Source: Pelmatolapia mariae
Lineage: Eukaryota; Chordata; Actinopteri; Cichliformes; Cichlidae
DNA length: 64,000 bases
Assembly: GCF_036321145.2 (NCBI RefSeq)
Contig: NC_086232.1
Coordinates: 10,812,630 to 10,876,629, forward strand
Reading direction: 5' to 3'
The notes beneath the pieces are model-generated. The model searched no databases. It was not told where the DNA came from and worked only from the letters and a program-made list of their open reading frames with translations. A program made the translations under genes and the position numbers. Of the stretch, positions 58,020 through 64,000 are shown one piece after another. Each line of letters begins with the position of its first letter. Within the stretch, counting starts at the first letter, position 1.

Positions 58020-58890
58020 CTTCAGGGAGCAAAGCTGTCAGAGAAACTATAATGCAATCCACAGGTACAATACAGTCAATAAATTCCAAGTGAAATGTTA
58101 AACAGTAGGAGTGCATGGATAGCTTTTTGTACAGCTCTTTCTTCGTATCCTTTTTTCCCCCCTTTCTAAAGTCTCTTCAGAAGCTTTGCAATTTGTCAAA
58201 CAGCAGCTGGTAAAAAGGCTTTTGCAGTGAGGCAGGGAGCCTGTTCAAACCAGATTATGCTTGATTTGAAGACTGCAGAGAACTTGGGGCTGACAGCTCA
58301 GATTAGAATCGGTTCTCCCTTGAAAAGGCATTAGTGTGTTCTGTCATGGCAGGATTTCTGTTCAATGTGCAGTTAGATTGAAATCAAAGGGCACCAAAGA
58401 CACCTTAACCTCAGGGATCATTACGTGACACCCAAAGCATCTGAGCAGTCTTATTCCTTCATCTGTACCAAATTACTCCGATTCACAGACGTCGTGCACA
58501 GCAGACCTGCAATACAACAATGAATAACAGGAGTTACGCCTGCGTTTGACAGGTCAAAATGTCACAGGGAGCAGTTCAGTTCAGTTTCATTCCCCTCCAG
58601 AAATCACTTCATGCATAATTAACAGGAACCTTTGAGTAATGAAAGCACTTCAATTAGCGTTTCCTTACCATATTCCACTTTGCCACCAAGTTTTAGGATG
58701 AGAAGAGTTTTTTCTACTTCTATTGTGTTTTTTTATATTGTTATTATTATTTCTGTTGTAATTTGTGTTTGTTTTTTGTTTGTTTTTTGTTCAGTTTTTC
58801 AGCTTTGTGGCATTTTTTTTTCTATTTCTATTGTGTTTTATTCAACTTCCGTTACGTTTTGCATGCTTTTGCAAAGCTAAACTCTAAAAG
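58020..58890. other. Unassigned spacer
   Basis: T-rich stretch at 58720-58840; no gene. Confidence 0.45.
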
Positions 58891-58894
58891 ATTG

Positions 58895-58900
58895 TTTATT
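58895..58900 (-). terminator. Gene D poly(A) signal
   Basis: AATAAA on the minus strand, 36 bases after the stop codon. Confidence 0.75.
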
Positions 58901-58936
58901 TCAGTTTGTTTACAGTTATCCACACCTTACAGGTTT

Positions 58937-61558
58937 TTATGGGTTGATAGTTTTCCTGATCCAATCTGCATACTCAGGATCACAGAGGTCCATGAAGGCA
59001 GCCGGTGCTCTGCATACAAAGTCCGGATCTCCCACAAAAGAAGAAACCCCATAAATCCTGCCATTATGAACCACTCCTCCACCAGAGTCTCCCTGCAAGA
59101 CAGAAATACAGTTTCCCAGTTTAATGAAATCTTTCTGTATTTTGAATGGTTAATAAACACAGCTGTGAGCTGAGGAATCATGCACACTCACTCGACATAT
59201 ATCTTTCCCAGGACTTTGTCCACAGAACCAGTGTTGATAGCTCTTGACTCGGTGGACCTCGGGGAAGTTTTTCTGTAAAATATCATTGAGCTCTGTACAG
59301 CTGACAACCTCAGTCTCTGCACAGTGAAGAGAGGGTGATTTACCAGGTTCTAGTAAAAGGGGACAAATTAGTTCAGCTTAAAGCACTTTTTAAAAAAATG
59401 ATGCAGATTTGTATTTTTTTGCAGAAATGCAGCAGAAAGAAATAAAATGGTCTGAGCTCACAGGAAAAGCTTGTTTTTATTTTGAACACATTAGAAATGA
59501 AGCAAAATACAATTTCAGTACAAATATCTGCAACATCTCTTTACTAATAAAGTAACAGTTTGGGGATTTGTTTTCTTTTTTCTTAATACAACAAATTTGT
59601 TAAAAATCATCTTACTTCTTTTCTCATTAGCTAGTCCAGTGGTGGCACCATAACCTGCGATCTCAACTCTGGAATGACACAAGAAGTGTTTGGACGCTTT
59701 TCTCTCCTTTTTTTTTTTTTTGTCAGTTACATACAAATACATATATTGATTGTTTTGCACGTTAACTTTAAAATGTTGCCCTGAGGTCTGTACTATGAAG
59801 CAGGATCTCATCTCTCCAGGTAACTTCAGAGTTCTATATGAAGGATTTTGACTTCTTACCAGAGAAAATTGTAAGAGTAACCCTGACCTGCTGTTATATT
59901 AGTCCTTTATAGAGTTTTAGTCACCACTTTATCATCATGCGCCACACCTGGCTAGCATGCTATGTTCTAAAGGGCCTTGTAGCAGCCCTTGTTACATGCG
60001 TAGGCACGGAGCATGAAGCAGAAAGCACAGCTTAAAAGAGACGTTGATATAACCGGCGGCGTGACACTGACTGGTGTTTTACGTTTTCTCAAGCCAGCTA
60101 ACACAAAGTAAGCCAAGCCTTGTTGAATTTTCTTTGTATTATATCCCTCTGGTTAGGTTCAAGGTTAGAGATCATTTGTCCAGAAAAGCAGCATCACCAT
60201 TCCTGGAAGATTCCTTTAAACTTTCAACTTTAGACCCTCCTTGTCATGATTAGGCTGTGTGCAGGCAGAATGAGGACCCAAACGCAAACTCACGGGAAAA
60301 CAGGACTGAACTCAAAATACAGCTTTATTGCTGACGGAAGTTAAGGCGATACAAAATAATATGAAACTAAACTGGGAAGTCATAAAGGAACTAACTCACG
60401 AGTAAACACACGGAGGAGCACCAATGACTGTATAAAAGATATTATGCATTTAAACCCTTCATATTTTTCCAATATTACAGTTTTATCTTCCTTTTTAAAA
60501 CCTGCATTGCCAGTATAGTTTATCCACATCCATTAGGATTGAAAGCCTTGGTTAACTTGATAACCAGGGCTTTGAATTGATAAGCAGCTTCCTGTGAGTA
60601 CTTATCCGGATTCCCACTGTTGGGTTAAGATAAAGGAAAGATATTCTACATATGTTGAACTCACTTCACAGCACAGAGCTCAGGTCAAGAATATACTTTA
60701 CGAAAAAAACTTCAAAGCAAGAAACTCTGAGCCACAGGAATATAAATGTATCATTTCAATCTAAAACTGAAGTTAGCACGACGTGTCAGTATCTGTCAGA
60801 ACACATGAACCTGAAGCAGAAAAATCCACAACTCGCCTTTTAGGAGGTTCATCACAGTCAGCTAGTTTTATAGGTTGGATATCAGAGCTGCTAGGTAGCT
60901 GCAGCAGCATGATGTCATGAACTCTGCCTGTGCTGGTGTCTTTGTCTGTATAGATCTCAGCTTCTGCTGTTATCTGCACTTCTTGCTCCGGACCCCCTTG
61001 ATGCACACTTAGATTTGCAAACATGGTCCTGCATGTGCACAGCAAACATAAAACTTGATTACTGATGGTCACCATATTCTATTTCTCATCTTGTCTGAAT
61101 GTATTTTACTTTTTACTGAATAGCAAAAACATGGCTACTAGACATTCCTTGGGTTCAAAAGTTTTAGTTGCTGCTCTGATCTCCTCACCCTCCTGGCTTC
61201 AGACAGTGAGCTGCAGTCAGAATCCAGCGGTCGCTGATCAAAGAGCCTCCACACAAGCTGGAAGGTCCATGTGGATAAACTGCTCTGAGTTGTACATGAT
61301 ACTGTCGCTCACATTCATCACCTCCAATGATTCTCTTTTGCAGAGCGACCTCTGTGTTACCCGTCACACCTGAAAGAGGAATCCCCCGCCCCACCAGGTC
61401 ACTGCCAGTTTTTCTTTGTACCTGTAAAATATCTGCTCTCAGACGTAAGGCAGAACCATGCAGTAAGCACCAGAGCCATTAAATATAGATACTGTAGCTG
61501 AACACTCACTGATACACAGAGAAAAGAGAAGAGGAACCACACATAGTGTTGCTGCCAT
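58937..61558 (-). CDS. Serine protease gene D (S1A, trypsin-like), 6 exons
   Basis: Minus-strand exons: 61558-61510, 61369-61189, 61028-60837, 59668-59616, 59349-59192 and 59092-58937. They join to 262 codons with no stop. Signal peptide about 1-16 (MAATLCVVPLLFSLCI), cleavage after KR29 giving the canonical IIGG, His71 (TAAHC), Asp115 (VHDIMLLQL), Ser214 (GDSGGG) and Asp208 at position 189, so trypsin-like cleavage after basic residues is expected. Exon 3 ends AAAAG followed by GCGAGT, a GC donor; the other introns are GT-AG. Exon phases equal those of genes A and C. A duplicate promoter and first exon lie 1 kb upstream (62553-62601). Intron 3 holds an LTR fragment. Confidence 0.9.
60244..60420 (-). 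repeat. LTR fragment in gene D intron 3
   Basis: TGTCATGATTAGGCTGTGTG and CAGGCAGAATGAGGACCCAAA, then AATACAGCTTTATTGCTGA, are the complement of the 3' end of the LTR family at 26914-27556. Only the 3' portion is present. Confidence 0.7.
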
Positions 61559-61658
61559 TCACTCTCTAATGACTGCATTTCAGTTTGAATATTGGACACT
61601 GCATAGTCACATAGTGTCATTATGAAGCTTGATCAACTGCAAATGCAAAGCTCCACAC

Positions 61659-61666
61659 ATTTATGC
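61659..61666 (-). promoter_or_regulatory. Possible TATA-like box of gene D
   Basis: GCATAAATGTG on the minus strand about 105 bp upstream of the ATG; the same GCATAAAT context precedes the duplicate exon 1. Confidence 0.45.
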
Positions 61667-61699
61667 AAAGTTACTTATCGTCTCTTTTTGCTTTTGGCT

Positions 61700-62540
61700 T
61701 TCATAAAGTGACAGAAGGGAAATTAAGGTAAAATATTTCTACAGAGAAAGTGCTTCATAATAATAAGCAACAAAAAATAAATACAAACATTAAAAGACAA
61801 TAATAATATCCACTACCTAAAATCAAGCCTGTACAAATTAGTAGAGCTGCTCTTTAAAATGTTCAGACCGCAGAGATCAAATGTAATATTAGTGCAGTCC
61901 ATAGATTAGGAGCCACAAACTTGAAGACACACTTAGTCTCTTTTAGTTTTCAGCCTAGAACGAGGAACCTCCAGCAGGTTTCTGTCAGAAGACCTCAGTG
62001 ACCTGCACCTCATAGATGGAAGCAAATGAAGTTTGATCTCAGCTTCATGCTCTTGTTCTGCTCGTGCACTCACTGATTTGAATTACATGTTCTACACGCT
62101 TCACTGTATCTCACTGTCAGTTTGTCAGTTTGTGCCATTAATTCAGAGAATATGGTGTAAACCAATGATTTATAAACCTAAAACAGCTCATGACCACTAA
62201 CCAATGCTAACTTTGAGAAACAATGCAGAACATATTGTGCCCTCTGTGTGGCTAATGAAGCTCTTAAGATTTGAAGAGCAAAACAAAAGAAAAAAACACT
62301 TCACTCATGAGTCTCCGACTGAGTGCTGACAGAGAGCGAGTGGGTTACCTCTGTGTGACTTCAAGCTGCAGAGGGTAAGGCTCTGACTGTGGTCTGCGTA
62401 TATGAGCTGAACAGCAATTCAGAATACCCACCGTGCACAGTTTCTGTGAGGTTTGGCATAACTCGATGCATTAAATCATTTTCATATTATACAGACAGAA
62501 TTATGCAGTAAGAACCAGCAGTTAAATATAGAAACTGTTG
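61700..62540. other. Spacer between the two first exons of gene D
   Basis: No exon recognised. Right-hand part includes duplicated promoter-proximal sequence. Confidence 0.45.
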
Positions 62541-62552
62541 TTGAATACTCAC

Positions 62553-62601
62553 TGATACACAGAGGCAAGAGAAGAGGCACCAGACACAGTGTTCCTGCCA
62601 T
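62553..62601 (-). other. Duplicate first exon of gene D (alternative or relic)
   Basis: ATG at 62601-62599 encodes MAGTLCLVPLLLPLCI followed by a GTGAGT donor, the same 49-nt length and phase as gene D exon 1. Upstream ATTTATGCAAAGTTACT and TTCATAAAGTG blocks match those before gene D. It could splice to gene D exon 2 in frame, or be the head of a lost gene copy. Confidence 0.75.
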
Positions 62602-62892
62602 TCACCCTCTAACAACTGCCTTTCTGTCTGAATGGTGACCATTGTATAGTCACCAGTGTCATTATGAAGCCTTATCTTCTGAAAAGCTGCAAAACTCCAC
62701 ATATTTATGCAAAGTTACTCATCAGCAGTTTTTGCTTTTGCTTTTCATAAAGTGGTGGGAGGGAAATGAAGCTGAGAAATGAAACTTTGAGTATTGTGTA
62801 AACCGTCGATTTATTATAGAAGATATACAGAGTGAACTGGCCGTAAATGTACTTTGGTCAAGACCTGAGTTAAGTTTCATCCAAAGGCTTGT

Positions 62893-63001
62893 GGCTCAAA
62901 TTTGAGGAGGGCCTGACAGCTTCAGTAGAAAGACGCTGAGGGTCCTGTCACTGTTGTTGATGTCTCTGTCCTGAAAGATCACAGACTGCCCTGTGATTTG
63001 T
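62893..63001 (-). pseudogene. Relic protease exon 3
   Basis: The minus strand reads QITGQSVIFQDRDINN then TLSVFLLKLSGPPQI, aligning with gene D exon 3 (VQITAEAEIYTDKD ... HDIMLLQLPSSSDIQ). The catalytic Asp block is lost and no flanking exons were found. Confidence 0.6.
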
Positions 63002-63314
63002 GGTGTTTCCTGTGGACTCGTAAAAGGATTTATTTATATGATATAGTCTTCACAGATGTCAGATCTCAGGCCAGCTTGAAAGAATTGTGTTTCGTCATAT
63101 AATTACAGTTCCTGATAGTTGGACCAATCAAAGCCAAATGAACTGAAGCTGTTCTGGTGATGGCCCAACACCATCATCTGTACTTCAGCAAACTGTCTGT
63201 GTTCTCTGCACAGAAACTAAAAATATGACTATATTGTCATGAAAATGTACTAAAGGAATTAATAGTGCCCTATGTCTCCATGTGACTATAATGTTATTTT
63301 ACTATATTATTTTA

Positions 63315-64000
63315 ATTTTTCAATTTCATTTTTATTTATACAGAAACAAATCACAACAACAGTCGTCTCAAGGCGCTTTATATTGTAAGGTAGACCTACA
63401 ATAATACATACAGAGAAAAACCCAACAACCATATGACCCCCTATGAGCAAGCACTTTGGTGACAGTGGGAAGGAAAAACTCATTTTTAACAGAAAGAAAC
63501 CTCCAGCAGAACCAGGCTCAGGTTCTCTACTTTTAAGTAGAGATAGTGTCTGTCTCCTGAATCAAAACAGGAAGCTGGTTCAATGGACGAGGGGCCTAAA
63601 AATTGAAAGCTCTCCCTCCCATTCTACTTTTAAATACTCTAGGAACAACAAGTAAGCCTGCAGAGCGAGAGCAAAGTGCTCTAATGGGGTGATATGGTAC
63701 TACAAGGTCATTAAGCTCAGATGGGGCCTGATTATTTAAGACCTTGTACGTGAGGAGCAGGATTTTGAATTTGATTCTCAGCCAATGAAGAGAAGCGAAT
63801 ATAGTAGAAATATGCTCTCTTTCTAAGATTTTGAGGGCCGATTCCAATTACCTCAGTTTTAAAAGCAAAAATTAGAGGTCATCCAGGTCTTTATGGCTTT
63901 AAGACATTCATGTAGCTTAACTCATTGGTGTGTGTTATCTGGCTTAGCTAGGCTAGGCTAGAAAATTCCTACAAATACAGTGAGTGACTACAAAGAGAGT
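63315..64000 (-). pseudogene. L2-type LINE 3' part (RT C-terminus, 3' UTR and tail)
   Basis: The minus-strand frame 63847-63596 encodes STIFASLHWLRIKFKILLLT, LNDLVVPYHPIRALCSRSAG and VVPRVFKSRMGGRAFNF, the C-terminal RT-associated region. Left of it is the 3' UTR (AGCAAGCACTTTGGTGACAG, ACCATATGACCCCCTATGAG on the plus strand) with the tail near 63315-63345. An upstream RT piece at 63860-63940 matches 26640-26700. It runs off the right edge or breaks near it. Confidence 0.8.

Overview
This window is vertebrate, almost certainly from a percomorph (spiny-rayed) teleost and plausibly a cichlid. The evidence is intron-bearing genes with GT-AG splicing, tRNA-derived fish SINEs, L2/CR1-type, L1/Tx1-type and Rex-like LINEs, Tc1 and hAT DNA transposons, and a Gmr1-like Ty3/gypsy element. 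The species call is inference. No prokaryotic features are present.

Host genes. The backbone is a cluster of six-exon S1A (trypsin/granzyme-type) serine protease genes. Gene A (5567-7546, +) and gene C (34291-36326, +) are complete and share exon phases, a TTTAAAA promoter box and a GDSGGG active site. Gene D (58937-61558, -) is a third complete copy in the opposite orientation. Gene B (11380-12131, +) keeps only exons 4-6. Broken single exons lie at about 1268-1490, 21641-21870, 35196-35295 (inside intron 3 of gene C), 62553-62601 and 62893-63001. The locus has therefore expanded, recombined and decayed exon by exon. The one non-protease host gene is at 48755-52282 (+). It has a clean TATA box, five exons and a poly(A) signal, and encodes an acidic, repeat-rich protein I cannot assign to any family. 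It is the best candidate here for something undescribed.

Mobile DNA by region. 1-5 kb: Tc1 transposase remnant, a 1,036-bp hAT element with 8-bp target-site duplication, a retrotransposon RNase H fragment and LINE debris. 7.6-14.3 kb: hAT and LINE debris, two MITE-like elements with TA duplications, and a related DNA element carrying a LINE tail. 15.5-21.1 kb: a gag-protease-integrase LTR element without reverse transcriptase, a YqaJ-type transposon fragment and a 488-bp solo LTR. 21.6-24.9 kb: a second copy of the 1-3 kb tract, then a tandem duplication carrying Tc1 fragments and a SINE. 25.4-29.2 kb: an L1 insertion inverted by twin priming, then an L2 fragment containing a solo LTR and a MITE. 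29-33 kb: an inverted repeat pair, GC-rich repeats, a hairpin element with 17-bp duplications and an LTR fragment. 36.6-46.8 kb: two LINE 3' parts, a Sleeping Beauty-like Tc1 remnant, SINEs and tandem repeats. 55.4-58.0 kb: an L2-type LINE with intact ORF1 esterase and endonuclease but no reverse transcriptase. 63.3-64.0 kb: another L2 3' end.

Functional reading. The proteases would be secreted zymogens cut after a Lys-Arg pair. C and D keep Asp at the S1-pocket position (189), predicting trypsin-like specificity. A has His there, predicting altered specificity. The mobile elements appear to be the substrate and by-product of the duplications. Several insertions can be ordered in time because the duplicated copy without the insert is also in the window.
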